Source of the DNA: Astropecten irregularis
Lineage: Eukaryota > Echinodermata > Asteroidea > Paxillosida > Astropectinidae
DNA: 64,000 nucleotides
Assembly (NCBI GenBank): GCA_963971285.1
Contig: OZ020248.1
Location: 10,726,001-10,790,000, forward strand
Direction of reading: 5' to 3'
Part shown: piece after piece, positions 1 to 11,983 of the stretch
Position numbering within the stretch: position 1 is the first letter of the stretch
Layout: every line of letters starts with the position of its first letter
The notes under the pieces: model-generated
What the model was told of the DNA's origin: nothing
What the model saw: only the letters and a program-made list of their open reading frames with translations
Database searches by the model: none
Made by a program: the position numbers and the translations under genes

Positions 1-28
1 TAAAAACCAAAGTATGATACAACCTTAA
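1..28 (+). mobile_element. Family A element, right end only (cut by window edge)
   Basis: AAAACCAAAGTATGATAC followed by AACCTT and AA is the right TIR of family A. The rest lies outside the window. Confidence 0.7.
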
Positions 29-652
29 AACGGTGTGCTTACATTTTGAACGCATGATTTTGTGAATGAAAACATGCAAACTGCAATTGTATACTGACCA
101 CTCGGCGCGTGGTCAGAATTTATTTGATTATACTCGTGCGCTTATGGGTTTTTACCCACAATTTTAACAGTAAGTGTTCCAGTTTCTACCAAATTATATG
201 GGTCAATTTAATTACCCTGATTTTTCTTTTTGTTATACGGCCATTATTGTGTGTCGCCAAGGCTAATATAATATACAAGATTATTACCAAGCAATTGTAT
301 TGCGTCACCTTGACACGGGTAGAGAGACAAAAAACGCCGCCTCGATGTTACGACTGACCGCATCTGACTGATTACACTAATGACCGTGTCGCCCCCCGTG
401 GATCGGCTCTAAAGGACCCACCAGACCAGACCAATGCACGGCACTTCTCGTTCATAATGGTCACTCTAGTCTCATTACGGTCTACTGAATGATGTGAATG
501 GGGGTAGAGGGAAGTGGCCGCCGGTCACTGCCAGAGTAGGGTGCCGGGCCGGGATGAGGCCCGTCATACCCCCGGGCCGTAAGACGGACGGACTGGACAC
601 TAGGTCCTTCGAAAACTACCATATACAACTTTTGGGCATGTATTTTTGCTGT
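29..652. other. No recognised feature
   Basis: Intergenic sequence. I see no coding signal and no member of the window's repeat families. Confidence 0.4.
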
Positions 653-945
653 TCAAGGTAGTATCATACTTTGGTAGCATACCGAAACAGAAATCTCTAC
701 AGATTTACCTATATAGCTTACAGGGTATAAAGATGGTGATGGTAGAAACATATCGTTCAAGTTTGTCTGCCTGAAATGCTGTATTTATTCAGAAAAGAGT
801 AAAACCAATGACCAAAAACAATTTTTGGTTATCAAAAATAACGACGAAATGATAACAAATACCGTGGGCGTTTTCCACTGTTTTTTTTTTGCCCATGAAT
901 CTGCATTTTTTTGACAAAACCCAAAGGTATACGATATACCTTTAA
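653..945 (+). mobile_element. Family A TTAA element, internally shortened
   Basis: Both TIRs are present (AAGGTAGTATCATACTTTGG on the left, ATATACCTTTAA on the right), but the copy is only about 290 bp against 340-375 bp for complete copies because part of the right arm is missing. The left TTAA is decayed to TTCA and the right one is intact. Confidence 0.75.
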
Positions 946-1364
946 TGCCTTTTCTCGTTCTGTGTCTACTTGGTGAGCCATAGCCACTAATCCTGTATCA
1001 CATCGATTTCACTTACTGTAAAATGAATGCGTGAAATGGGTCCGGAGCCCAAGCCGATGGTTCAAAAGGGGCTATGGCCATCTTTGTTCCTAAGCAACTG
1101 TCTCTGGTGGTACTGCATATACTAAGGGCCTTTACGAAATCAGGCTTTCGGTGCATGAGTGCAGCTATAGGCTTGGGATTTACTTCGGCTACCCGCCATT
1201 TTGTGTCCTAAATGAAATGAAGGGCTTGATATACAACCCCATGTACATGGCAAAGCTAGAGCCTTTCTTCGGCTTCGTCACTGTAGCCCAGGCCATTAGT
1301 TCCGTTTTGGGGGCCTCAAATGGTGATGGTAGCGAAATAAGTTCCAAGCCTTGTCTCAAGCCTT

Positions 1365-1503
1365 GGGTCGATTTCACGAAGCCCTACGATCGATCGTAAC
1401 TCGACTTACGAAGTATAGCCCATCTTATCCTAAGTAGAGCTGCAATGTATCATACGTCCTATACGATTGATATAGTAAGTTACGTAGTTTGGTGAAATCG
1501 ACC
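1365..1503 (+). mobile_element. Family E element, copy 1 of a side-by-side pair
   Basis: E elements are about 140-155 bp with ends GGGGTCGATTTCAC and GTGAAATCGACCCC. They contain a TACGATCGATCGTA palindrome and a central inverted repeat around TTACGAAGGATAA, so the whole element can fold back. This copy is followed four bases later by a second one in the same orientation. Confidence 0.75.
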
Positions 1504-1506
1504 ACA

Positions 1507-1650
1507 GGGCTCGATTTCACAAAGCCCTACGATAAATCGTATCTCCAGTTACGAAGGATAACCCATCTTATCCTTCGTAGGGCTGCCATGCATTATTGTT
1601 AAGTCCTGCGATTGATTGTTAGTTACGATAAGTTTGGTGAAATCGACCCC
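1507..1650 (+). mobile_element. Family E element, copy 2 of the pair
   Basis: Same structure as the preceding copy. The central repeat (TTACGAAGGATAACCCATC) is better preserved here. No coding capacity. Confidence 0.75.
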
Positions 1651-1890
1651 TTGTTTCAAACAGCCATTGTCAAGATCCTTGTGGTAGAGAAAGATAAAAG
1701 GACAGGTTTCCAGTCTTATTCCACATGCTGTACAGTTTTGTGTATTTTTTGGGGAAACGCGACCACTGAACGAAACAACCTTCTGTTTTCGCTTTGGGGC
1801 TTTTTACCATGACATTGCCATAGCAACCAGCGTGACCCGCTTCTGGGTGACACCGTCACCCTGAGATAAAGACAGGCACAATGATTAAAG

Positions 1891-2063
1891 TGCGGTTCAG
1901 GCTCAGGCTCAGGCTCAGGCTCAGACTCCAGCTCTGTCATCCATAACTTGCTGAAAATATAGACCTAGGTTGTGATTTTTCAACAGAAGCTGAAGCTATG
2001 TTTTCCTTTTCAAACCAGAGAATCTGCTTCCGAACCGCAGGCAAAAGCCTCTATCGACACAAT
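1891..2063 (+). mobile_element. Family Hx fragment with GGCTCA hexamers
   Basis: Starts with five GGCTCA hexamers and runs through the Hx core (CAGCTCTGTCATCC, then TTTCCTTTTCAAACCAGAGA, then CGCAGGCAAAAGCCTC). The outer left TIR is not clear and the right half is missing, so this is a truncated copy beside a longer one at 2119. Confidence 0.65.
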
Positions 2064-2118
2064 CGACAACATATTGAGAGCTTTCTCTGTCTTCACCAAA
2101 GTCATCGTAACTTACTAT

Positions 2119-2593
<475 letters not shown>

Positions 2594-2787
2594 TATGGGA
2601 CGAGGTGGTGAAAAATTTGACAATGGAAATGTGCATTAAGGCGAGTACTAGTAGGCTTTCCCGTAGGAGGGGCGTGCACTCACTGGAAAATCCAGGGGCT
2701 GCTGTTTTAATTGTTCATCATTATTACCGTGACCGGATTCCTCCACATCTCTGCTGACTACGAAAGAAAAAGAGGTTAATACACTGA

Positions 2788-2915
2788 GTAATAAACTGCT
2801 GTAAACTGCTCATCAGCCAAAATAATGACCTGAATGTTTTATTAATGCTTAGAGTTAAGGATCTAAGCAGGATCCTGCTAGGATCGAAACGCGTCAGGCC
2901 CTCCTAACTCCAAGC
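2788..2915. repeat. Family I block, inverted composite copy
   Basis: The left part matches family I in reverse (AATAAACTGCTGTAAACTGC, then CTCATCAGCC). The right part matches it forward (GGATCCTGCTAGGATCGAAA, then CGCGTCAGGCCCTCC). Two inverted fragments are thus joined. The family has hammerhead-like architecture, described at 27381. Confidence 0.65.
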
Positions 2916-2925
2916 AAAGAAAACG

Positions 2926-3332
2926 AGGTTAATTTTCGCGCCCTTTTCCCAATGAACTCAATCACCGCGTGTCCATCAGGTCCCCTTGCAAACAGCACTC
3001 ACTTTGTGTCAATACTGATATTGTTACGCACAGCCCAGATCTATAGACTATGTGTATGTATGTCAATATTAGAGGAACATTCGCTATCGGTATAATAACG
3101 TAAATCGCTAGAAATACCAAATACAAAGGTTTATGTAGGCAGCACGCGGCTAGACGCGGCTGTAAGAGTGTACATTGTACATGAATACATCCAAACAGCA
3201 TGCTGTACATGTACAGTACATAGTGGCCCTTTGATTGTGCATGCCGCCATGCCCACACTCCATCGTGCACGAGATTTGCTACACAGCTACACCAGAGCTG
3301 CCCTGAAACCAGTCTGTATGCGATAGTTTCTT
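2926..3332. other. No recognised feature
   Basis: Intergenic sequence with no coding signal and no family member that I can identify. Confidence 0.4.
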
Positions 3333-3595
3333 GGGCCATTTTCCAAACCCCGGTTTCGGCTCAGGCTCCGGCTTCGTCTCTGTCATCCCGTTTACTGAAA
3401 ATGTAGATTGTGGTTTTTCCATTGAAGCTAAATATGTTTTCCTTTTCAAACCAGAGAAATCTACTTCAGAACCGCAGCCAAAAGCTTTTTTATACCCGTT
3501 ATTTTAGAATGGATTCACGAAATTGAACCTGAGCCGGAGCCAGAGCCGGAGCCTGAGCCGGAGCCTGAGCCGGAACAGAGGTTTGGAGAAGGGCC
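3333..3595 (+). mobile_element. Family Hx element, compact copy
   Basis: Left TIR GGGCCATTTTCCAAACC and right TIR GGTTTGGAGAAGGGCC are inverted partners. Each is followed inward by GAGCC/GGCTC-type hexamers. The core has TGTTTTCCTTTTCAAACCAG and ACCCGTTATTTTAGAATGG, shared with the other Hx copies. 263 bp, no coding capacity. Confidence 0.75.
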
Positions 3596-4133
3596 TTGGC
3601 TGCCTAGGCGTATACTAGGCTGGGGTATATAGGAGAGACCGCGCGAGAGAGACTAGCGGCCTAACGTCATGCAGTGCTATCGTGGTTGTCGCACTCTGGT
3701 TGTAGTGGTAGTAAGGCGAGGCATCGTACGTATACGGTGGACCCTGCCATCGAGTGAGACGACCCACTGGCTTTGCCCTGGCCAGGCCGGGCCATGGGGG
3801 CCGGTGGAGCGGGCTGTCGGTCTCTCATCTCCCATGGTGCCGGTGACTCACTCCGCGCTACCGACTCGTCATCTCCGATGACTGCATATGAACATTATAG
3901 GACTGCTACATTTTTTTTTACCACCTAAATTTGGTCACCGGGAAAGGCTGGTTTCTTGATCGGCATAAATATGTCAGATTCGGCAAGGCAATAAATGATC
4001 ATGTATCACTGAAAAACTAAATTATAATAATAGGTCATTATTATCTCAATGCAGGGATTTATGGATACTGTGTTCACAAAAGACTATGTGCCTCAGACAT
4101 AAATTTTAATTTTGACCCTATTCTTAAAGGGAT
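3596..4133. other. No recognised feature
   Basis: Intergenic. No coding signal. Ends at the family C element. Confidence 0.35.
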
Positions 4134-4482
4134 GGTACCATTAGTACGGAACTGGTTTTTGCGACAAACCCGTTGCTGACAGTGAAAGCACATTATGTAA
4201 TCCATCATATACCTTAACTGACAAACCTGTAGAGTTTGAGGTCAATCAGCCATCTGGGTCACGAGAAAATTGTGAAAACCCGTTCACACATTTCAACGAA
4301 TGAATAACGCTTCGAAGCGATTTATTCCAATCGGAAAAAAGTTTCATTTATTTCTCAACGAATATGGCATTTCAGACAAAAACATTTTATGGGATGTTTT
4401 CTGCTATCATCACCAAGTTTTATGTGAATCTGTGATCTTGAACGGTGGTTTTTCTCTTACCAATTCTGTACCATCCCTTTAA
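4134..4482 (-). mobile_element. Family C TTAA element
   Basis: A perfect 15-bp TIR, TTAAAGGGATGGTAC, closes both ends of a 349-bp element whose outer four bases are TTAA. The interior resembles family B (GGTCAATCAGCCATCTGGGT, CACGAGAAAATTGTGAAAAC), so it is a sister of B with different termini. Only one copy in the window. Confidence 0.75.
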
Positions 4483-4795
4483 AACCTTCTAAATTTCAGA
4501 GAGACCGCCGGGGTTTTGCAACCCCCGTGAACAGAATTGCAACGGTATACCATTCTTTCGTAGAATGTGGGGCATGTTAATATTTCCCTATTCCTCGATA
4601 AAGCTGGGATTCATTTTTACGCAACTGTTTGCCGTTGTGCTTGTAATACCTAATAACAATTTTACCTCTAATTGGTTCCAAAGGGAGACATTCCCATATC
4701 GTGCACAAACTTTACTTACCTATTTCTTAACTTGGCCTCCAAACCAATGAACTTGAAATTTACATGTTCATACTGAGAGCATTCTCTGTCGTTAT

Positions 4796-4944
4796 GGGGT
4801 TGATTTCACCAAACTCATCGTAACTTAATATCAATCGTAGGACCTTTAATACAATTGCAGCCCACGTAGGATAGGTCCCCTACGATTGGTTATTCTTCGT
4901 AAATCGAGTTACGACCGCTCGCATGGTTTCGTGGAATCGATCCC
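4796..4944 (-). mobile_element. Family E element, reverse orientation
   Basis: Begins GGGGTTGATTTCACCAAAC and ends GTGGAATCGATCCC. The palindromic centre is eroded. About 149 bp. Confidence 0.7.
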
Positions 4945-5077
4945 AGGGCCTCAATTTATTATTCGCCCCATTCTGTTACTGCAGTCAAAATGAACGGTAC
5001 TATAGATATTGCAAACACATGTTCACATAACATGGTTTCAGGATATTGACAACGAAGTCATAAACCTATACACAGGC

Positions 5078-5212
5078 TAAAGGTAATAATACTTTTCTTT
5101 TTGTCAAAGACTGAATACAGGTTTATGGGCAAAAATATCAAGACAGATACAATAACAGTCATCTGTCCCATTCAGTCCCACGGTGCACACTTGTTGAGAA
5201 AACAGTAAAATA
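5078..5212 (-). mobile_element. Family A element, 5' part only
   Basis: Starts TAAAGGTAATAATACTTT and carries the A right arm (ATGGGCAAAAATATCAAGAC, ACAGTCATCTGT), then stops at a family G fragment. Confidence 0.65.
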
Positions 5213-5487
5213 CGACCCAACCTCATAACCCGATTATCATCTTATCTTTCATACGCATTACAATGCGTGTTATCCACATTATCCTGATCATGCAAATCGA
5301 ATTCTGGAATACTGAACATTTGTTTTTAAAGAGTACTATTTCAATCAGTCATATTTTTGCCAAAAGCTTAGCCCGATTTGGCTTAAATTCTACATGGTGA
5401 TAGCCAAGATATGGGTTTATCATCAACAGTTTAATTTTAACATAATGGTTACCGAAACAAAGTGTTGCGTCTTTTTTTTATTTTTTG
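5213..5487. mobile_element. Family G element fragment
   Basis: Runs from ACCTCATAACCCGATTATC to CTACATGGTGATAGCCAAGA and ACAAAGTGTTGCG, the right half of family G. The terminal CACCCTG is degraded into a T/G run. Confidence 0.6.
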
Positions 5488-5510
5488 GGGGGGTGTGCAC
5501 TCTGTATAAA

Positions 5511-5935
5511 CAGGGTGTCCCAGAAAAAAACGCACCATTTTGTCGGGACCCATTATGTTAAAGTTAAACTGTTTATCACTTCAAGATTTAGATATGTGAT
5601 ACAGCCATGTCTTGGCTATCGACATGTAGAATTTAAGCAAAATCGGGCTGCAATTGGCGAAAATTATGACCAATTGAAAGAGTTTGAACAAATTTGCAAG
5701 GATAACACGCATAGTGGTCAATACGCACATAATGTCTATGAAAGAAAGATGACATTCGCGTTTTGAGGTTGGGTAATTTAGTTTTAGTTTTTTTAAACTC
5801 AATTTTAGCCCAATTTTGCTCAACTTCTACATGGTGATAGCCAAGATATAGCTGTATTACATATCTGAATCTTGAAGTGATAAACAGTTTCATTTTCATT
5901 TAATAGTTCTTGACACAAGTGTTGCGTTTTTGAAA
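5511..5935. mobile_element. Family G element (CAGGGTGTCCCAG ends, long TIRs)
   Basis: Begins CAGGGTGTCCCAGAAAAAAA after AAA. The first 130 bp or so and the last 130 bp or so are inverted copies of each other (GATATGTGATACAGCCATG near one end, its complement near the other). The final CACCCTG is missing. Ends and TA target (seen in the copy at 50195) fit a Tc1/mariner-like non-autonomous element. Confidence 0.7.
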
Positions 5936-5954
5936 ACCATAGTCACATGTTGAC

Positions 5955-6276
5955 TTAAAGGTAATATCATACTTTGGTTTCTGTCAAAGAAATGCAGATT
6001 CATGGGCAAAAATATCAAGACAGATAAAGTAACAGTCATCTGTGAACATTTCAGTCCCATGCCCACATTTCCTCTTTACTCTGTCAGTTTTGATCTTTAG
6101 AAGATCAAAACATTTTGGTCACTGGTTTTACTCTTTTCTGGATAAATACAGCATTTCAGGCAGAAAAATCTTAACGGTATGTTTTTACCATCGCTATCTT
6201 TATACCCTGTGAGTTATAGGTTAATCTATGAAGATTTCTGTTTCAGTATGCTACCTAAGTATGACACTACCTTTAA
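5955..6276 (-). mobile_element. Family A TTAA element, reverse orientation
   Basis: Both ends present: TTAAAGGTAATATCATACTT on the left, GTATGACACTACCTTTAA on the right. Family A elements are about 340-375 bp when complete. They are flanked by TTAA and have a roughly 20-bp TIR (AGGTAGTATCATACTTTGGT), a central palindrome GATCTTTTAAAAGATC and no coding capacity. Here the palindrome reads GATCTTTAGAAGATC. TTAA targets are typical of piggyBac-type transposases, but A starts AGG where piggyBac usually has CCY. Confidence 0.85.
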
Positions 6277-6659
6277 ATCAGAATGGACCAAAGACATTGT
6301 TGTGGAGTTTTGGATCCGAATGCCTGTTCTATTATCAAGTTTATCTCATACATTTTTTTACTGAAAGGTTCCATTGCGAAATGCTGGCACCCAGACTGAA
6401 TAAAAAATGGCATTTGAAAGGCTGGAGAGAAATCGCGACAATCGGTTTCGGTGTTAACAACAAGAAATAAACACAATGTGCAACATTTTCATAGTCTTTT
6501 TTTTTGTAAATAATGATTTATGCGGTGACAAAATGACTTGAATGGGATGTTCTGTTCCCCAAAACTAACCCGACAGTTCCTGTATGTTAAACTACATTTT
6601 AAGAAAAAAAATTTCTCTCCCTATTATGCCAGGATTCTTCAAACTATAATACTAGGGCC
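6277..6659. other. No recognised feature
   Basis: Intergenic, A/T-rich. No coding signal. Confidence 0.35.
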
Positions 6660-6803
6660 AATGGGAGACTTTTGGAGAGTCGGTCTTGAGTCAACAGCGC
6701 ACGCGCACGCACGCGCAATACAACGCGCGCATGCTCACAATTGCGCAAGCATGGTTTGCGCGTGCGTTGTTGACTCAAGACCGACTCTCCAAAAGTCTCC
6801 AAT
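6660..6803. mobile_element. Family J palindromic foldback element
   Basis: A near-perfect inverted repeat of about 35 bp per arm (GAGACTTTTGGAGAGTCGG, then TCTTGAGTCAACA) around a core of alternating purine-pyrimidine GCGCACGC runs. The whole 144 bp can extrude as a hairpin, and the core is the type of sequence that can form Z-DNA. A second copy lies at 15931. Confidence 0.75.
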
Positions 6804-6839
6804 TTCACGTCTATGCTTGTATTATACAGTTAACACATA

Positions 6840-7184
6840 ATTGGTATAAGGTAATTGAACAACACTCAAACTGTGTCTAATCTATACTTGTATACGAAAT
6901 GATAAGTCTGTGATATTTTGAACTCAATCGGACATCTGAGTCAAGAGAAAATAGCCAAAACGAATTTCTCGTATAAAACATAATGAATGGTTTGGATCTT
7001 ACCCCGAGATCAAAGCTGTTTGCGGTCGTTGTTTTACTAATTTCTGGATAAATACAGCATTTCAGGCGGAACTATTTTAACGGTATATTTCTACCACCAC
7101 CATCTTCATACCCTGAAAGTTATATGTAAATCTGTGAACATTCCTTTTTGTATATATGTTACCAATTCTGTATACTTAACCTTT
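6840..7184 (-). mobile_element. Family B TTAA element
   Basis: Family B has ends like TTAAAGGTATAATACATG and CTGTACTGTACCTTTAA, a central GATCTTACCCCGAGATC palindrome and one arm shared with family A (from the centre through ATTTCTGGATAAATAC to CATCTTCATACCCTG). This copy has a decayed left TIR (GGTATAAGGTAATTGAAC) and a right end reading TTAACCTTT. Confidence 0.7.
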
Positions 7185-7569
7185 CAAGACAACTGGATGA
7201 CAAAGCCAAGGCCTGTAGCCATGCACTCAAACTTGTGGAAAAATAAGAGGAGCATAATTATTTTGAAACAGGCATGGAAAGGATTCTACTTGACTCGTCC
7301 GCAGTTTCTGGTGATTCCATTTGGGCCAAAATTGACACTTTTAGGATGAAAACGAGAACTGAGAATTAAGCAAACAGACTCCGTGATAGACATGGTTAGG
7401 GATAGGAATAAGAAGGGGCGTATAGGCTGGATGGCAGGGCAGTGTCGTAAGCACGGGTGGTGCTGCGCCGGAATTATAGCGAGACATTTTCGCAGCTCAG
7501 TAATAATGTGAAGAAGTGGACTATCATGTGTAGGTCATTATAAGAAATGATTCTATGTCTTGAACATTG
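7185..7569. other. No recognised feature
   Basis: Intergenic. No coding signal or known family. Confidence 0.35.
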
Positions 7570-7654
7570 AACGCGTCAGGCCCTCCTAACTTTAAGCATT
7601 TGATATATTTCAGGTCATTTTGGCTGATGAGCAGTTTGCAGCAGTTTATTACTT
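7570..7654 (+). repeat. Family I block, partial
   Basis: From ACGCGTCAGGCCCTCCTAAC to GGCTGATGAGCAGTTTGCAG. The upstream hairpin part of the block is missing. Confidence 0.6.
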
Positions 7655-8113
7655 GTCCTGTACATTTTGCAAGTTGAAGTGAGTTAATTGTTCAGAGTCT
7701 GGATGGCCTGACGTTTCGAAGCAGTGCAATCAAACCGAGGCTTGGATTCACAAAATAGTCTGGTACCCGTTTCCTGTTTGAAATTGGTGTTACATTTTCC
7801 TTAGGTATACAAGGAATCAGGTGAAAAAGTGGATTCACCATGAATATAAGGCATTATCAGTTGACCGACGGTCCTGGTGAATCCTTGAGAAATTTCTCAA
7901 GCATGTGAACAACTCGCCAGCCTTGCGATTGTTTTTAGCATTGCATGAAAATGCATTGAGGTTGCCGTCTCCCCAGGTTTCTTATATCCAATTGGGAATG
8001 CCTATAGGCCCATGTTAGGATCTTTCCACAGGAATGTTCATTCTAGTACTATTGACTATTGTTTTTTTTCAGAAACAGGCGAAATATGATGTAGACTAAA
8101 AGATGAGTTGTGC
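7655..8113. repeat. Unclassified stretch containing a second dispersed repeat (Q)
   Basis: Bases about 7717-7790 (GAAGCAGTGCAATCAAACCG, AGGCTTGGATTCA, TAGTCTGGTACC) recur in reverse at about 32808-32872. The rest has no match in the window. Confidence 0.5.
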
Positions 8114-8476
8114 TTAAAGGTAGTATCATACTTTGGTATATAAGAAACCACAACAGAAATGTTCACAGATTTACGTATAACTTTCAGGGTATGAAGATGG
8201 TGCTGGTAGAAACCTACCGTTTAAATTTTCCGCCTGAAATGGTGTATTTATCCAGAAATTAGCAAAACAACGACCGAAAATCTTTTCTTTTAAAAGTTCA
8301 AAAAAAAAAGAGAAAAGACTTAAAAAATACTGTGGCCGCGTTTTTCACGATTTTCTCAAAAAAGTGGATAGGGCCTACCGTGTGGGACTGAAATTTTTAC
8401 AGATGACTGTGACTGTATCTTCTTGATATTTTTGACCATGAATCTTCTTTGACAAAAACCATGTGCATAGTATGAA
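8114..8476 (+). mobile_element. Family A TTAA element
   Basis: Left end TTAAAGGTAGTATCATACTT is intact. The right TIR is degraded after CTTTGACAAAAACCATG. The central palindrome is also eroded. Confidence 0.75.
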
Positions 8477-8725
8477 ATGTTTCGTGCAGTCTCATTCGTA
8501 TTTATTAATAATGATAACAACCGTGGATGGGTATTTATAAGGAGACATTTCCATATGGTCGTAAGCAACCTTAAATTACCTATTTCTAAACATCCTCCAA
8601 ACCAATGAACTTCAAATTGACATACATGCATGTGTGAGCATTCCCTGTTTTCTATTGAAATATGGACAATAAAAATGTAACTTTAAAAGGTAGCTGATAC
8701 CTTAGGGAGACATCGTAGTGTCTCC

Positions 8726-9081
8726 TTAAAGGTAATATACTGTGTTTTGTATCAAATAAATACAGATTCATGGGCAAAAATATCAAGACACATACAGTGA
8801 CAGTCATCTGTGAAAATTTCAGTCTCATACGGTGCCCACTTTTTGAGAAAACAGTGAAAAACAGCCACAGTATTTCGTAAGCCTTTTATTTTTGATCTTT
8901 TTGATCAAAGATTTCTGGTCGTTGTTTGACTAATTTCTGGATAAATACACCATTTCAGATGGAAAAAGTTTAACGGTATGTTTCTTCCAGCACCATCTTC
9001 ATACCCTGTAAGTTATACGTAAATGAAAATCCGTGAACATTTCTGTTTTGGTTTCTTACCAAAATATGATACTACCTTTAA
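8726..9081 (-). mobile_element. Family A TTAA element, complete
   Basis: 356 bp from TTAAAGGTAATATACTGTG to ATGATACTACCTTTAA, TTAA on both sides. The central palindrome is present in slightly altered form (GATCTTTTTGATCAAAGAT). Confidence 0.85.
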
Positions 9082-10509
9082 TTCCCGATCGTCTCTGAAA
9101 TGATTACTTTCAGATGGTAACGTGTCTCTTTAATGCCCTATTTGAAATAAATGGTTGTTCGTCATCGAAGTCCATGTTTCTTTTCAAAAAAATGTGAGGG
9201 GCGGCAATCTCACCATCATAGCCCATATCTACCATGGAGGTAGACTGATAGATCATGTATCTAGGCCTACTAACCCCTGCACAAAACACAGCTACTGCTG
9301 TACTGTACAGTACCACTATAGGGCCGCCGTATAGTGGGTATAACTTTCTTAATTTGCAAGTAATTATCATGTAGCATAGTCATTATATCCTCGTCATACT
9401 GTTTAATGTCATTGCGTTACATGCCCAACCTAGCCATGCCAGCAAGGCGTCTGGCTATATATATGCTTGTAGCTAAAATGCACTAAAAACCAACGCCACC
9501 GGTGTACGAGTTCCATTCCTATCCACCGAGCACGGAAGGCTCACCTCTGCCGGCCAAACAAACAAAATCACCGCATATGCATGCATCGGTTAGCCGCTGC
9601 ACACCATACCGACCTACACCGGGGCCTCTCTATTAGAATTAACGCCGTCGGCAACCCTAGACACAAGCCTGCAATGCAAAAAGCAGGCACAAGCGCCCTA
9701 CTTAGCTAGCTATATACATCAACGACCATATTCAATTTGTTCTATCCCTGTGTGTGCTTGGCTTCAGTCAGGAAAAAAATAATAATAATGGAGTGGTTTT
9801 CTTTTTATGACATCGATTAGAATTTAACAACGCCCGGCGCGCAGCAATAATACGCGAAAATATGTAATACACTATATGCATGGCGTAAAGCATGATAATT
9901 ACTAGGGGAGGGGGAGGGGGAGGGGGGGGGGGGGGGGGTAGCTTGGCTCCCCTTTTCTGTATAGCTCATTCAAGGCGCATAGCCCAACCGCCTAATATAC
10001 CATTAATATACCCACACACATGCCACGTCAGACCAGTTAAGTGTGCCGTGTCGGTATAATGTAGGCCCTATAATAATCAACCCCCTGGACGAAGCTCCAT
10101 TCATTTTAATTCCGAAAATTTATGCACCGGAGTTCTCCTGATAAATTAAGCGTTATGAAATCATTGCTCTGGACCGTACCTTGTATTGTCTGCGATATCA
10201 ATATGAAAAAAAAATTGATGATTAAAGTCTTTCTTTTTTTCACTCTCCACTTTCTGTATCATGCGGTGATTATTAAATTCTCGAGGATTCGCCGTTAAAT
10301 GTGAAGCGACACTTATACTGGGGCTTGTGTTTCTCATGATGAATACGTTGATATATGAAAAGGCACTGATGTAGCAATGATATTCAGGACTGGGGAGGTT
10401 ATTAAAAACTGTATCCAGTTTTGATATAGAATGCAGAATATAGTATACTTTGTACAAAATGCAAATAGCCCAGTAAAATAAAAACCAATTGACCGGCACA
10501 AATCAAATA
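9082..10509. other. No gene recognised; contains an (A)G-rich run
   Basis: About 1.4 kb with no coding signal. A G-rich tract (AGGGGGAGGGGG and a long G run) lies at about 9903-9938. None of the window's families is visible. Confidence 0.4.
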
Positions 10510-10868
10510 TTAAAGGTAGTATCATACATTGGTTTTTGTCAAAGAAGTATAGATTCATGGGCAAAAATATCAAGGAAGATACAGTAACAGTCATCTGTGA
10601 AAATGTCAGTCCCATACGGTACCCACTTTTTAAGAAAACAGTATAAAAAGGCCATATAGTATTTTTGTAGTTTTTTCTCTTTTATTTCTGATCTTTAAAA
10701 GATCAGAAATAATTTTGGTCACTGGTTTTTACTCTTTTCTGGATAAATACAGCATTTCAGGCAGAAACATTTAAACGGTATGTTTCTACCATCACCATCT
10801 TTATACCCTGTAAGTTCAAGGTAATATCTATGAAGATTTCTGTTTCGGTATGCTACCAAAGTATGATT
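10510..10868 (-). mobile_element. Family A TTAA element
   Basis: Starts TTAAAGGTAGTATCATACAT. The right TIR stops at ACCAAAGTATGATTATTAG, so the last bases are lost. Centre GATCTTTAAAAGATC intact. Confidence 0.8.
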
Positions 10869-11216
10869 ATTAGATAAACAAAAAAACATTGGGTGCGAAA
10901 GTTCATAGAATGAAATCAGAAATGCGAGTTAAACAACATTTGATTCTACTGTTTTTCTATTCTGTTTTGAAAATCTGACGTTTTGTCGACAAAAACCCAC
11001 TCGAGTCGTTTCCCTATACTAATACCATCAACGTCAGATCCGCACAATAAGGCTATTTCGGGTTTTTTGTGACCGACAATCAATTTTTGTACGGGCAGGG
11101 GCACCTCCCATTGTTCTATTCCCTTTGTTCTATCGTTCTCAAAAATGTCCAAAGACTTAGTAGACGAAATTTCCTGTGGGGCACGAGGTCAACTCTTTAC
11201 CTGGTGATAATTGCCC
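10869..11216. other. No recognised feature
   Basis: Intergenic, no coding signal. Confidence 0.35.
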
Positions 11217-11590
11217 TTATAATAATGATTGGTAAAGTCACAGAATGTCACTAACATTTTAGTCTGGTCAAACGTGTACATGCATGAAATAAAGCTGTGA
11301 AAATTTGAGCTCAATCGGACATCTGAGCCACGAGAAAATAGCGAAAACCCGACTTATTTTTTTCTAAAAAACATATCCTAAAGAATGGTTTTGATCTTAA
11401 CCCCGAGATCAAAATTGTTTTCGGTCTTTGTTTTACTATTTTCTTGATCATAATCCTACACCATTTCAGGCGGAAATACTTTAACGGTGTGTTTCTACCA
11501 GCATCATCTTCATACCCTGAAAGTTATATGTAAATCTGTGAACATTGCTTTTTGGGTAATGTTACCAATTCTGTACTGTATACCTTTATA
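11217..11590 (-). mobile_element. Family B TTAA element
   Basis: Body from GATTGGTAAAGTCACAG through GATCTTAACCCCGAGATC to CTGTATACCTTTATA. The left terminus is only weakly preserved (CTTATAATAATGATTGG). The right flank TTAT is one change from TTAA. Confidence 0.7.
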
Positions 11591-11983
11591 GGATCATCAA
11601 AACACACACAGGATGAGCTTTTCAAATGTATATTTTGTTCTCTGGGTATGTGACGTGACATGTGTATGATTTTCACGGGAGATTCTAAACCCCAGCGGGA
11701 ACATTCCTGAATTTACCGGAATTCAACACTGTTTGCAAAATGTCTGTTTGCAAAACTCCTCGGTCTGCGGACTTGGACCAGGATTGGTCAAGCAATTCTC
11801 CCCGTAGTTAAGCTGGGGTTCCGGGGGCCCTGCCGTCCGGAGATCCCGTTCTAAGTCCAACGGCGTACATGCAGCCCCACGCAGAAAATTGATATTGGTT
11901 GATCTGGGAAGTTAAGTCGAGAGGAGCACTTCCGTCCAAAAATGCCCTGACTAGCTGGTCTTAAACTCTGTACGGAAAGAACC
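11591..11983. other. No recognised feature
   Basis: Intergenic, about 390 bp, no coding signal or family match. Confidence 0.35.

Noticed and set aside
7570-7654. Reading CTGATGAG in family I, downstream of GAAACGCGTC, as a type II hammerhead in that order
   Set aside because: The bases next to CTGATGAG do not pair with those after the would-be cleavage site. The type I layout with the upstream box fits better.
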